A stretch of DNA of 64,000 nt from Cyclina sinensis (lineage: Eukaryota; Mollusca; Bivalvia; Venerida; Veneridae), in NCBI GenBank assembly GCA_012932295.1, contig JAAONU010000016.1:19745530-19809529 (forward strand), given 5' to 3'. Made by a program: the position numbers and the translations under genes. Shown in pieces: positions 47,126-59,404 of the stretch. A model generated the notes under the pieces. It saw only the letters and a program-made list of their open reading frames with translations. It ran no database searches and was not told where the DNA came from. The first letter of the stretch is position 1; every line of letters begins with the position of its first letter.

Positions 47126-47365
47126 ATGTTTGATGTCGAAGAGTCACCAATCCCAGAGAGGCGGAGGGAGCAAGTTTCTGGTGTTTTATATGCACCTACA
47201 GTACTTAATGAATTTATAAAATGTGTTGTCATAGGTGACAGTGGTGTCGGAAAAACTTGTTTGATTACCGCCTGGGCATGTAATACACATTACACCCTAG
47301 ATCAGTTGGTGAAAACACATGTTTCAACAGTATGGGCACATGATCACTACAGAAAAGATCCAAAG
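47126..47365 (+). CDS. RHOBTB: RhoBTB coding exon 1
   Basis: Residues 1-80: P-loop GDSGVGKT, switch-[16 protein letters not shown]. The exon starts at 47091 after a TTTATTTCAG acceptor, with 35 bp of 5' UTR, and the donor is GTCAGT. Confidence 0.92.
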
Positions 47366-50300
47366 GTCAGTAAAGTTTTTCGAATTTCAGTTTCAGTTGC
47401 TTATGTTGAGTGATTGTGGTGAAAGAAATAAAGATATGTTACATTTCCTAGTTTTATGGAAACATCTAGGTTGTCAGGTTATTTAAACTGAGCATTGTGA
47501 TAATTGTCTTAAGCAAGTATACATAACATATACTAGAATATATACAATGTCCTTGACTACTAGTATATGTCAAGCAAAACAGTAAAACAGAGGTGTAGAG
47601 AGGCAGTTAGAATGTACTGGAACAAAGATGTATACTATCTAACATTATTTAGTGATTGAATTGATTAAAGCCACTGACTCAGAGATGGGTCGACGATGCA
47701 TAAAAAATGTTTTTATATGTAAAATTTCTGGTTGTAGTTGTGAAGAACATATCTAAACTATGTTACTGTCTCGGTTTTTGTTAAAGAAACACATCAAAAT
47801 ACAAAGTTTTTCACACTTTTATTGGTAAAAAATTTACCCTATTAGTCATGGGGTAGGTACTTTGTTTATGTTGTAAATTTTGACATTTATAAAACAGTGT
47901 CTCAGAAGTCTAGGTCACTTCACAATATTTTACTGGCCTGAAGGTCGTGGGTTCAAATCCCATTAAAATAAAATTCTTTTTTCTTCAGTTTTCAAAATTT
48001 TTATCATAGTATATTAACTTCTCTTTAATTTTAACGAAAAAAAAATTTAAGCTAAATTCTGTGAGTCAGTTGCTTTAAATTTAAAGCTCATGATTTTAAG
48101 AGTTTTGAGAAAGATTTTTAAAACCAGTCTAGAATCATGCTGAACCAGTCCCTTTAAATTTCATTTTCATTAATTAGATTCTGGAGCAGTCTGTTGTGGC
48201 AATTGATAGTGGGTATGTTGCACTGAGATTATGGGATACGTTTGGTTACCATGACAAAGATAGAGGATTTGCTTACAAAGGGTAAATTACAGTGTTTCAG
48301 TTTGTCTCATTTTTAAATTTTTAGTGTTAGCAATAATTTTTCTTATTTGAAATGAATAAAATCCTGAAATGTTTAAAAAAATGTTTACCTTTCTTTCATA
48401 TCTTTGAAGGACACAGTGTAGTAACTTACTTGACAGAGGTCATTTTTCCTTTTGTGTCCACCCACAGTAGGCCAGCAGCAGAATTTTTATTGTCCCGAAT
48501 GTTTCTGTGTTTCATTTTATAACATTATCACTTCAGTGGAATACATTATCACAAGGCAACTTAGTAAGCAGTGACTAATCACTTCATAGATCCTTTCATG
48601 AAATTTTTCTCTTGTCTGAGTTATCAAGTCATCTATCATTCTTGTTGCAGGTATTTTAGAGATTTTCATTGGAACTTCCTTCAAAGCAACTCAGAATTAC
48701 ATTTCTCTTTTTGTAGGGCTGATGTCATATTGTTGTGCTACAGTGTGGCTATGCCACGATCTCTTAACAATCTACGCAAAGTCTGGATTCCGGAGATCCG
48801 ACGGCGAGCTCCTACCACTCCGGTTGTTATTGTAGGTTGCCAAGCTGACCTTAGATATCTTTACAGGGATGAACATTATCAGAAAATACATAAAGGATTA
48901 ATGTATAAGTAAGTACATTTGTAAAGTAGAAGTATATTTCTACAATTTTCTCTCCACTCCCCAGCTAGATTTTATGGTGTTATATGGATATTTAATCAAA
49001 ATATTCAGTTTGGCTTTTAGCTATTACCCTGGTAAATATCTAACATGGACATGTCTATAGCTCTACTTGGACAGACCCATTTTAGTGTACAAGGGTTTTA
49101 ATTGAAAATTTACTGACAGATTGGACTGCATGGATGAGCAGCCAGCAAGGTTATAGAGACATGCCCTAAAATCTAGAGTATTTCATTTTCTTTAAAATTG
49201 CGTAAAAGTAAATAATATTGAATGAATTATTACTTGGAGACAAAGTTTTGGTCAAACATTCTAAGTAAAAAATGTAAACTTAATGTATTAATATGAGTTT
49301 TTATAAAGAGAGTATCTGTTGTACCATATAACATCTTGAAAATTTCGGCTGTTGTAACTTATGTAAACATACCCTGCTCTATAAACAATGCTATGAAAAT
49401 TCTAAGATTAATTCTTATGTTATGCATCAGTGCAAGAAAACTTTTTATGGTTTTTCTTCTTACCTTTTGTAATGGTATTATAGAGTTGTTCAAGAAAAAG
49501 ACATCATAACTCCAGAACAGGGACGAAACGTTGCTAAGGAAATTGGAGCCCCATACTATGAATGTAGTGTTTACACTAAGTACGGCATAGAGGATGTGTT
49601 CCATAATATTATTAGAGCTGCAATGGTTGAAAAGCGTAAAATACGCTTTTGGAGCTCTTTTCTGAGACGCATACAGTACCCTCAGATTCAAGCTCCTATG
49701 AAACTGCCGCCATTGTTGTTGCCAAAAATAGAAATACCAGAAGAGACATTACATGATGACTTGTGTGATCTGCTTCATAACCAATCAGAGGGAGATGTTG
49801 TATTTGTCGTGCGTGGCCAGTGTTTTCGAGCACATAAAATATGCTTAGCTGTCAGTGATGTTGTGTTTGAAAATCTGTTTTTAGGCAGTGACAGAATTGT
49901 AACGGAAAATGCAAATAGGGCTTTGAAACGTTCCATGTCTTCACATGGAAACACAAACATCAACACAAAATCTGGTACTGATTCTAAGAATCGCAGAAGT
50001 TCCGATACAATAGGTCCAGAAATACTTCTGAACAACAAACAAGACTACTCCATTTTGATGCATTCAGCTTTTTTAACGGTGGAAGAAAACAAAGCTTGTG
50101 ACAATCCTTATAAACCGGGAGAAGTTACTTACCAGACAGTTGTTACTGTGAGAAATGAGATTACTCCGCGGGCTTTCCAGTTTATTTTGGAATACCTGTA
50201 CACAGGGTCTATAAAAGAGGATTACGATGCATTTGAAGAGGTGCTTGTAGCATGCAGCTTGTTACAGATGACAGACCTCGCAGTAATGATTTCGAACTTG

Positions 50301-53300
50301 CGAGGAAATGAAGTGTATTTAAATGTGGAGTTAGAAAAGCAGTTTAAAGAAAACAGGAAAAACAAACTACGTGAAATTGCACTTAATAGGGAGAAATTGA
50401 CAGGTATGTGATATTGAAAGTGATTTCAAGTAAGAATAAAGGGGGGAAAAAATGAGAAATATCACAAGGGCCTTACATCAGAGATATTACTGACAAGGGG
50501 TTTCAAGGTTTTAAAAGTTTTTGTATTTCTTTTATTTATACCATTAAGATATTCCCAGTTCTTATCGGGAAAAATCAGATGAGAAGCTAGGTTGCTAAGG
50601 CAAATGGAACCCAAGCATTTAGTCACTTGCTACTTTGATTTTTAAAATGTGGCTACAGTTTTGAGTAGAACTTTCCTAAGAGCCAGGTTCCTGGAAAAAA
50701 GCAAAATAAGTCATCAGTGCTTTCACTCTCTACAAAAGGACACATAGTCTTAGATTTCTGCTTTGTACTTTAAAAAAATGGATGATTGGAACAGTCATCA
50801 GGCTTTAATATGTGAGAAATTTTTAGAAATAATTTTTTAGCTGTGTGACAAAATCTTATTTTAGATGTGCGTTTCCTGGTTGATGATGGTGCCATACGTG
50901 CGCACAAGCCGTTACTGATGGGACGGTGTGAGATGATGTACGCAATGTTCAATGACAACTTCATGGAGTCCTCAGCTGATTCTGTACACAAATTAATTTG
51001 CATTAACAACTTCATTTTTTTTTTTAAAGTTTAATTGTTAACAAAATTTGTATTTTCTTTTTTAAAAGTTTAATTGCTAACAAAATTTGTAGATTTGAAG
51101 TTTGCAGAGTGAGAGGTTAAGGGTTTGAAACCTTACACTTTAGTATCAAATGTTCTATCTCTCGGCTGCAAGTGCCTTGTTCAGCCTCTAACAGGGTGGG
51201 CTTACATTTGGTCACATATTCAGTTTCAAGGTTATTGTGTTAAAGTCTGTGTTATTTCTTAACTTCGTTTTTTACCCCTCTGCCAATATTTAACTCTAAG
51301 ATGGTACTGTTTCTGGAATGAGCAGGAAGTACACTGCTCTGAAAATAGAAGTTATAGCTATGGTCATTATTGAAAAATACATAGCATGTAGATGTATAAA
51401 TATTTTAGTGGAAGGTTGTAAACATAATGTGAGTCTTAAATATGTTTTACTTTTCAGTGACAATGTCTAGTTGAGCATTTGTTGACATTGCAGATTGTGT
51501 TGCCTGGCATTTCCCGTGATGTGTTCCTTGCTATTCGAGAGTTCCTCTACACTGGCGAGTGTTCCACTGGGGCAACTCTCAACTGCCATGGTATCATTGA
51601 AGCTGCCAACAGGTTTTGTCTGCCGCGTCTGGTCAGGTTGATTGAGGCAAGGGTCTGTGAAGACCTGACAGAGGCAGACAAAGAAGGGGAAGATATTATT
51701 GAGGATGTTATCAGATTGCTAGAACCTGCACAGGTTTGTACTTTAGTTAGGTTTTTACAATATTTGAATAATGTGTGTATCCAAAACATGTGCTTTTCCT
51801 GGTTAAATTAAAGCTCTGTCAACATAAATTTGAAGCAGCTATAAATAAACATTGGTGTATGAAATCAAAAGGTAGTAAGTTAAATATTTAGTTAAGAAAA
51901 ACTCTTGGTAACTTTCATATATATCTGCCTTTAAAGTCATACTCTGCGGGGATGCAGACATCACTTTAGAAAGCACAGCGTGAAGATATTCATTATACGG
52001 GTCAATAAGTTAAAGATGAAATCAGCTTTGCAAAAATCTTCAGATATTTTAGCGTTCAGTATTGGAAAGTTCAGAGCAAAATTATTGTAACACTTCTTGT
52101 TAAATATGCACAAGTTGTCACAATAATTTTGCATTAGTATCTAAAATCTTCAGTAAAGGTTCCCTAATTAGGACACTTTAATTATTTCAATATCACACAA
52201 AATTCAACCATTTGAAAGTCCCAAAGTTTAAATAAAAACAGGTCCACTATTAGGACAAATTCTTTTATGAAGAGCACTTTTTCACTGGTAGTATTAGAGG
52301 AACTTTCATGTATAAGTTTGTTAAACTTTCTGTGTATTTCTAGCTACACAATGCAGAGCTTCTCAGTGACTGGTGTGTAAAGTACCTGTGTAATCACTTC
52401 CTCACCATCAAACAGAAGTACTTGAAGCTATTCCACAAACTCAGTGCAGAAAACATCAAGTTTATTGAGAAAAACAAATGGCCACCTGAATGGTAGGTTC
52501 ATAGAAATTGACTCTTTTTTGTTGACAAAGTCAAACAACTCATGTATAATTAAAGTTTATCATATTCTTGCTATACATCATTGTAGGAAGAATCTTTGAA
52601 ATTATGAGATTTCACATACATGTTTATATATGTATAAATGAAATATTATTTTTGTGTTAACATTAAAGGTAAAATTTTGTTTTGAAATGTACACCAGAAA
52701 CTTGGCTTCTCTTGAAATGAAAAGATTCTTAATGCATTCCAGATAGCTATTTCAGGTAGATAAATAAAATTTTCTATTGAAATTGTATAATCAAATTTGT
52801 TATTGCATGGTTTTTGTAAGTCCCACTTCGTTGTTGTGTGAATGGCATTATTCTTGTATGTTATCTTTACATCTCAGTAAACAGCAGTCATGTTTTGATT
52901 CTATCTTTATTTATAAAAATTCGCATTTCAGTACAAGTAAAGTCATAACTTTTTCCATTTTTCAACATAAGGCTGTATTCTAGAAAAACAGTCCTTTTAA
53001 AAGAACCAAAGATAATAGCCACACATTGTCTTAATAGTTTTAGCATTTCCATAGCCCGGTGCAGTACTGTGTTAAAACTTTTATATGTATTGACATGCCA
53101 TAGTATTACAATAGGCCATTGGTATTTTGTGTTTGATATGAAATCAGATGCTTCAGTAACTATAGCAAACATATTACTTTGAATGTATGTGTATTTGTTA
53201 CAGGTATATAAAAGAGCTAAGCTATTATGACCACGTACAAGCGCAGTCGCTTAAGTCGAAGAAATCAAAGAGGAACATACAACAGAAGCAGCAGTTTTCA

Positions 53301-53411
53301 AGGTTTGACCAGTGTACCAATGCCGCAAGCTGTCTGTGTTTCTGTCGCCGCAGCAAGATTGTCATAGAAGAAAAAGATGCTGAGTCACCATTTGATGCAG
53401 TTGAACCATAG
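47126..53411 (+). CDS. RHOBTB: RhoBTB: atypical Rho GTPase with two BTB domains, 8 coding exons, 723 aa
   Basis: Member of the RhoBTB family, which act as Cullin-3 adaptors and scaffold proteins rather than switch GTPases. Coding exons: 47126-47365, 48178-48281, 48717-48908, 49484-50403, 50865-50983, 51494-51733, 52344-52492, 53204-53411 (2172 bp, phases consistent, GT-AG). GTPase part: P-loop GDSGVGKT at 37-44, switch-I STVW at 67-70, WDTFG at 99-103, and CQAD at 156-159 in place of NKxD. The position after WDTFG, Gln in active Rho proteins, is Tyr104. BTB1 spans about 275-425, split by an insertion of about 75-85 residues (315-390). BTB2 is uninterrupted from 486 to about 570. A C-terminal helical region follows, then C692, C698, C700, C702 and a basic stretch, with no CAAX box. 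Start: in-frame TGA just upstream of Met 47126. Best match in layout and sequence is vertebrate RHOBTB1/2. Confidence 0.93.
47935..47985 (+). mobile_element. tRNA-like B-box fragment in RhoBTB intron 1
   Basis: GGTTCAAATCCC with a short upstream stem and an A/T-rich tail, similar to 5462-5520. Probably a SINE remnant. Confidence 0.35.
48178..48281 (+). CDS. RHOBTB: RhoBTB coding exon 2
   Basis: Residues 81-115: [19 protein letters not shown], then [10 protein letters not shown], the altered G3 motif region. Confidence 0.92.
48717..48908 (+). CDS. RHOBTB: RhoBTB coding exon 3
   Basis: Residues 115-179: [19 protein letters not shown], the [20 protein letters not shown] strand, and CQADLRY in the G4 position. 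Acceptor TTTTTGTAG, donor GTAAGT. Confidence 0.92.
49024..49340. repeat. Decayed MITE copy and dispersed repeat in RhoBTB intron 3
   Basis: 49024-49150 follows the TTAA-MITE order (TTACCCTGGTAAATAT, GGACATGTC, GACTGCATGGATGAGCAG) in decayed form. 49148-49340 begins CATGCCCTAAAATCTAGAGTA and matches the unit amplified at 63600 and the copy at 11510-11680. Confidence 0.5.
49484..50403 (+). CDS. RHOBTB: RhoBTB coding exon 4 (large): end of GTPase domain and split BTB1
   Basis: 920 bp, residues 179-486. Carries [19 protein letters not shown], the [16 protein letters not shown] segment of the last GTPase helix, a proline-rich linker ([12 protein letters not shown]), then BTB1 beginning [19 protein letters not shown] and resuming at [17 protein letters not shown] after a Ser/Asn-rich insertion. 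Confidence 0.92.
50865..50983 (+). CDS. RHOBTB: RhoBTB coding exon 5: start of BTB2
   Basis: Residues 486-525: [20 protein letters not shown] then [12 protein letters not shown]. The donor TCT|GTACAC is weak but is the only one that joins in frame to exon 6 and matches the vertebrate junction. Confidence 0.88.
51494..51733 (+). CDS. RHOBTB: RhoBTB coding exon 6: end of BTB2
   Basis: Residues 526-605: [30 protein letters not shown] and a helical segment with [13 protein letters not shown]. Phase 0 at both ends. Confidence 0.92.
52344..52492 (+). CDS. RHOBTB: RhoBTB coding exon 7
   Basis: Residues 606-654/655: [19 protein letters not shown] to [15 protein letters not shown], aligning with vertebrate HRWPPVWY. 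Confidence 0.92.
53204..53411 (+). CDS. RHOBTB: RhoBTB coding exon 8: C-terminus
   Basis: Residues 655-723, [12 protein letters not shown], then Lys/Gln-rich, then [15 protein letters not shown] and an acidic end. TAG at 53409-53411. Confidence 0.92.
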
Positions 53412-56100
53412 AGATTTGATTCTCTTATTGTAAACATGTGTGATAAAAACTGTGACACTTCTGTCCATTCCTGCATTAAAAAAACTTAAAAATTTCTTTA
53501 AACCTTGACTTGAGAGTTTGGTGTTTAAACAGGCAGTATTTCTCAGTATATGTTCGAGCAGAGGGCAAAAGAAATGAATATGGAACTTTCAGTGATGGCT
53601 TTCCAAAAAACGTTTTTCCCTAGCTAAACGTTGACCATTGAATGTAACTATGATATTGCTTACTGTCCTTGTTAGCAACCTTGTGATGTTGACTTTGTTC
53701 TATATGGACTTATGTTATTGTGGGTTAAAGTTCGGGTATTACTTTAAGAAGCAGTATTTGATCAAATTTTAACTTCTTTTAATGTGTTTAGCTTGACTTT
53801 TAGTGTTTAAATAATGCACATGCAGGAATGATTAGAATGAAAAAAGCAACACATTGTGTTAAAAGCCTTTGGAGAACATTTTTTGTATTTAAAGGTGTTT
53901 GTTGTCAAATGTTTATGCTTTGTGTTTTAAATGTGTTGATCCAGAGTGTAATCAGGTCCTTGCTCTGATCTTTTATTTCGTAGATAAATGGCTATGATAT
54001 GTTATTTTAGGGTAGTTGTAAATGCTTTCGAAGGAATAAGGTGAAATATTGTGAATTGAAGGGTAGTCTTTGTGTATGTAAGGGTAGTGCAAAATTTTTA
54101 TAAGTATATGCATGTTTTAGCATTGTTGAAAAGTGCCAGAGAATGGGACCTTGAAAAAATAAAAATAGGCATTATTTATCCAATTTACCTAGATAAATTC
54201 CGGATAGACAGTTGTTATTGGTTACTCTTCTCTTCATGTTGGTTTTTGGTGTTTAGGGCTGAACTATTAGTCAGATACAACAATTCTGCATTCATACATT
54301 AAAGAGGGATGCATAACAAAACATGAAATGTATCTACAAGTAGTAGGATTTGAAACCTACTATTCTACAGAAGTTTGTAGGAAACTGCTGAATAATATTG
54401 TAAGGGGCATTTAACTGGGTATATATGACACTGTGATAGTCTATGAAGGGATGTTAGAAACATAAGAAATAAAAGCTGCATTAGTTAACCGTTTGAATGA
54501 AGACCTAATGAGGTAAATTATGCAGGACTGTCTCAGAGATGTAGATGTATTTAGATGCATTGTATTTGTAAATTGTGATTGAATCATAAACCTTTATGCT
54601 ATTTTAGAGATTTGAGTTCCTTTCATATTTGCAGTTTATATGTATTGAATCTGCTGGTAGTTTGCAGCAAGTCTTAGCTTTCTTTATTTTATGGCTAGAA
54701 ACATCTGTGTTACCTCCCTTTGTTTGTTAATAAATGATTTCCTTACTGTGTATATTCTGACAAAAAGTTATTCTTGGTATTAAGATTTTACTTGCTTCAT
54801 TTCCTATGTTGAAATCATTCAGCATGTTCAGATACTTTGAAAACTTCAGAGAAATATTTCCTAAATTCTTTCTGGACAAATGGATTAAACATCTTTTTTT
54901 AAACAAAAGATAATTTCTAAATCTTAACTTTTTTTTTTGAATAGGCAAACATTTCTTCAAGAGATAAACAACTAATGTAAAAAGGAGAATATAATGGGCT
55001 TGATGTTATTCAGGTATTGTGTAAAAAACTAGATTTCAAGGGTATATTGTATTATTTTATGTGTTCTTGTATAGCTGATTTGGTAGAAGTTAGAAATATT
55101 GAACAAAATGAAGGCTTGTTTGCTATCCAGTGACAAATTTTTGTGTACACACTCACATGTTAATATTGTATAACCCACATATGAAATGGTGTGACAGAAA
55201 ACTCATAACATATGTCATATATCATCATATCTTAATTCGTTTATAATCAAGAGTTTTTCATTATATAAAAAAAATGTCTTATTGCAACAGAAAAAAAAAA
55301 TATTAAAAATATTAAAAAAGGAAAATAGGGTTTTTGATTTTAGAATTACTAAAATGTGTTCATAATTAAATATGTGTACATGGATTTGAAAAAGTATAAA
55401 AAGCTTAAAAATCTATAAAAGAAGAAAAGTAATTAAAAAAAATAAGGCATGAAAATGATAGTAATCAAACTTTTTACCCAAATCTATAGAAAATGAAAAT
55501 GCTTCCATTTCACATTTTCTTTCATTTCAGACTATAGAAAATGTAGATATGTTTTTCTTTTTAATTTGTGCACAGGAAATACCTTAAAAAAAGTATTGAA
55601 AAAAGCTTTAAAAAAAGCAAAAAAAAAAAATTTAAAAAGGCCAAAAAACACAAAAATTTAATAATTAATCATAAAACACTTACATGCAATGCATTTATAG
55701 GGTTGAAAGTCAGGTGTTATAGTAAGATTGAGACTATAGAGTAAAAGTAACAATAAAAAAAAAGTCTTGAAAAAGATTTAAAAAAAATGAATTATTGACT
55801 TTGTCACTGGATAGCAAACAAACAGTTTTGACACATTAGTATAAACCTGTACATTGTATATATATTTGATATCTTTATTATAGGAGCTAGATCTAATAGT
55901 ATAGCCTTTTCATTTGTACAGTTTTTTTTTTGTACTATCACATATATTGTTGCCCGAACGGAAATAATTTTTGTTAGATGGTGTGTGCATCTTTTGGTCA
56001 CAGTCGTAGTTAAAAAAGGTTTAGGGGGCACTTATTTTTATTTCAATGTTTTTCGGGTGCCCTTTGCATACAGGATTTTGCCCATCAGAAGTATATATAT
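53412..56100 (+). other. Probable RhoBTB 3' UTR and flank
   Basis: No ORF of note. AT-rich with A-runs around 55270-55760. The first part likely belongs to the RhoBTB 3' UTR. No other gene is recognised. Confidence 0.4.
54158..54163 (+). terminator. Poly(A) signal candidate for RhoBTB
   Basis: AATAAA about 750 bp after the stop codon. Another AATAAA is at 54731-54736. The 3' UTR length is uncertain. Confidence 0.3.
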
Positions 56101-56330
56101 ACGAGGGTTGATCCAGAAATAATGTCACTACCTTCATATTTTTTTTATTTCTTAAGGTATGGTATCGAAATTTCTATATGTTAGTTCTCTAAGACTTTTT
56201 TATTCACTGACCAAGTAGCGTTAAATTTGACCTTCACATATTTTCACTACACACTATGTGGAATGGCAAGCATACTTGGACTACATTTGGCAGGTGTATA
56301 GTTAATGCGATATTTTAATTGTATGCTATT
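56101..56330 (+). mobile_element. Mariner-like terminal inverted repeat remnant
   Basis: At a TA dinucleotide, ACGAGGGTTGATCCAGAAAT followed by AATGTCACTACC resembles the ends of mariner/IS630 elements (CGAGGG-TG-TCCA-AAAGTAATG type). No partner end and no transposase frame were found, so it is a relic. Confidence 0.35.
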
Positions 56331-57261
56331 ACAGTAAACTCTGCTTATAGCAAACTTACTGGGATATTCAAAATCTCCGGACTTATAATCCATGCCGATG
56401 AAAAGGAAAGTAGAAAATACGAGATCTATTTACAGGTAGTCCATATTTTGGAGTTCATTGTAACTTCATTGAGACTTTGAATGATAGGTATTTGCTATTC
56501 TGTTATTACTAAAACAAAGATTTCCGTCAGCTCCTATTTTTAGTTGTAATGTAGAGTAATGGTGAGGCAGGGGAAATTATAAAAGTTGAATCATTTTTCT
56601 ATTTATTGTAGGGTGTAAGTCAATAAGTCTAGTTATAAACTGTTAAAATTTAGGTACATTGTATTATACATGTACAGTGACATATACATATTTACACATA
56701 GTATCAGCTGATTATCAATGTATTGTATCATAAAATTATGCTATCTTAGAATCAAACTGTTACACTCGTAGACATATTATTTTTTAGACTTCAGAATTGT
56801 TTTCTTCAATATTTCCATGTAGACTCGAGTTGAATTCTGAATGTATTATTATTTATAGGGCTGATTTATTTGCATTTCCAGCATTAGCTTCTAATTTATG
56901 CAGTAATATTATTCTTTAGTTCTGTAACTAAGTACTGTGTTTTTGGACCATGTTGAGCTGATGTGGCCATGTATTTCTGTTCACTTCATGGATTGTTGTT
57001 AACCAGACTTTAGCACCTGATTGGTTCAATTTTCTTTCAGCTGCTTCTAATTATTTTGAGAAAAAAATCTTTGGAAATAGAGATAAGGGAATAATGCAAG
57101 TATATAGCAATTGATTTAATAGACCAGAGATGAATATATGTGAACAACTTCATGAGAAAGTCTTTCTCTTTATGAAAAACAAAACCTACTTATTCTGTAC
57201 CAAATACAAGTTTATAAGAGCTATGTTTCTGTCCAAAATAGGCTTAACCTGTCTCTGTGAT

Positions 57262-57545
57262 TGAGTGCTTATAGTCAGCTAGGCTAGCTAAATCAGTAGA
57301 GCATTGGATTGATAATCCAGTATCTCCCAGTAAAGTTTCCAAAAGGGCAGCAAAACTTTTCTGGGATGGTTGATCTCGAACAATGCATCTGTAGGTCATT
57401 TTTCCCTCACCTCTGAGTCATAGAAGTAGTCAGTTTCTTTTGAGAGAGATTGGTTAGCTTAAGAAACACTTGTTAGGTGGACTGACCACCAGGATATGAC
57501 CACAGCTGTTGAAACTGGCATTAAACCACATTACAACAAAAATTT
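57262..57545 (+). mobile_element. tRNA-derived SINE, Ile-like head
   Basis: The head GGCTAGCTAAATCAGTAGAG contains a tRNA-like anticodon arm TTGGA-TTGATAA-TCCAG (anticodon GAT). The tail ends CTGTTGAAACTGGCATTAAACC plus A-rich sequence, as in molluscan V-SINE-type tails. B box decayed. Not a working tRNA gene. Confidence 0.55.
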
Positions 57546-57589
57546 CAAGGGGTTCAAGTTGTTGTCTTCAAATCACCTAACCCCTTTTG

Positions 57590-57765
57590 ATGGTCATGGT
57601 TTTGAGTCCAACTACCAGCTATTACCTGTGATTTATGGGAAAGAAGTTGGCAGTTTCTTATGTGAGTGTTGTATTGGTCCTTCCTCTGAACGCTGATTGG
57701 GTAAACTGCCTGCTTCATATGACTTTCACTGTAAGAGGGTGTAAAACTCATTAAAACCAAAATAA
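57590..57765 (+). mobile_element. Second adjacent SINE copy
   Basis: GGTTTTGAGTCCAACTACC as a decayed B box, then GTTGGCAGTTTCTTATGTGA and GGGTAAACTGCCTGC blocks, and a TAAAACTCATTAAAACC tail. Directly follows the copy at 57262-57545. Confidence 0.5.
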
Positions 57766-59045
57766 GCATTAGAATGCAGGGAAGTAAATTTCTGAATTAT
57801 ATTTGTGAAAAAAGATATGATCTGCACATGATGTCATAATGCTTGTCAGGTGAATGGCTTTAGACCTCTGTGTAGTAAATTTGGTTTCAGTATTACATAG
57901 TTTTGTACATAATTTTTATGCCTTGCAAAGAAACTAGTTCATTGTTTAGTAGTTAAATTTTGCTTGTAAAAGAAAGTAGAATTAATAAATGTTCGTACTC
58001 TGTGATATGTTATGTTAATGTGCAATGTTTGATTGAAAATGCTGTGTTTGTTAACAGTGATACATTAGTACCAAATATAAGAGGCCTCTAAAGGGTTTTC
58101 CGGGACCCAATTTGTTCTACATAAGTTATATTCTTATTGCAAAGGGTTTAACTGGTATGTGCTTTTTTTTTTTTAAACTGAGCTGTTTCCATCTCAGTAT
58201 GAATAAAATTTATAATCATGGGGTCAGGTGGTTTCGTTGTGGTATTTGATACACATTTATGTAGAACAGTGATATTTGTCTTCTTCAATAATAAAAAGGA
58301 AAAGTGACAAGTAGGCTTTATTAGTTGATATGACAAAATGTGTTCGCAAATGTTTTATGTTCCTACACAGTGCTGAATAAAAATGTGTACTTGTTTTGTT
58401 TGTTTTCTTCTCATGAAACTAAGGCTGGTGAAATTTTCAGCCGTTTTTGAACTTGATAGCAGACGACAAAGTACTTTGTGCATGTGTGTTTTATTTTTAG
58501 CTCACCTGAGCATGACACCCTCAAGGCCCCACTCCATGGATCAATTGATTTTACAAGGACTTATATAGGGAAAACCTTAAAAAATTTTCTTGTTTGAAAC
58601 TTGTACTGAGAAATACTGCCTGTTTGAGTATCAACTTGAGGTCCTCTACCAAGTTGGCTTAAATTATGCCTCTTTGCTCAAAATTGGCCCTTCCCTGGGG
58701 ATTAGTTGATTTTATGTAGGCTTATGTAGGGAACACCTTAAAAAAATCTTTTTGTCTGAAACAACAAGACCTAAAGCTTGAATATTTTGCCCGGAGCATT
58801 ACAGTTCCGCTACCAAGTTGTTCAGATTATGTCCCTTGGGTGAAAATTAGCTCTACCTGAAGGGGGTCACTTGATTTAACATAGACTTTTATGGAGAAAA
58901 AAAATCTTGTCTGAAACCACAAAGCCAAGGGCTAAGATTTTTTTGCATGGAGCTTTAGCTAGAGGTCCTCCACCAAGATTGGTCAAATTAAGACCCTAGG
59001 GTTTTAACTGGTCTGGCCCTGGGGTCACTTGATTTTACATAATGT

Positions 59046-59330
59046 TATGGTCTAGTGCATACCTTCATATAATTGTATAAATACAACCTCTGACAACTGC
59101 ATCAGGGAATCGATTCTTTGGCTCAGTTGTTAGAGTGTGGGTATTCGATGCGATATGATCGGAATTCAAAGCCCACTCTGGGTTGTGTATTCTGAGATGC
59201 ATTGCATCTTTCTGTTATGGACTTTCTTAAATTTTAATTGTTCGTAAGATGGGGGCTTGTCTGGGATGACCTCTCCTGGACTTTAGTTATAAAAATAAAA
59301 TAAAAAAAGATTCTTTTAAGATTTCTGTCT
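59046..59330 (+). mobile_element. SINE-like repeat, copy 1
   Basis: Contains TAATTGTATAAATACAACC, TCTGACAACTGCATCAGGGA, a tRNA-like TTGGCTCAGTTGTTAGAGTG (A-box region), GGAATTCAAAGCC (decayed B box) and TGAGATGCATTGCATCTTTC, ending in an A-rich tail. Confidence 0.6.
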
Positions 59331-59404
59331 GATCTTCCGATCTAAAAAAAAGAAAATTACACAACATCATTTGTCATCGTAAATGATGACTTTCTCAAGA
59401 AGGG

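Noticed and set aside
48571..48716. Upstream extension of RhoBTB exon 3 in the same open frame
   Set aside because: It precedes the TTTTTGTAG acceptor, and the residues do not match RhoBTB. The conserved ADVILLCYS begins right after the acceptor.
57285..57320. tRNA-Ile(GAT) gene
   Set aside because: Only the anticodon arm folds. D-arm and T-arm are decayed, and a SINE tail follows.
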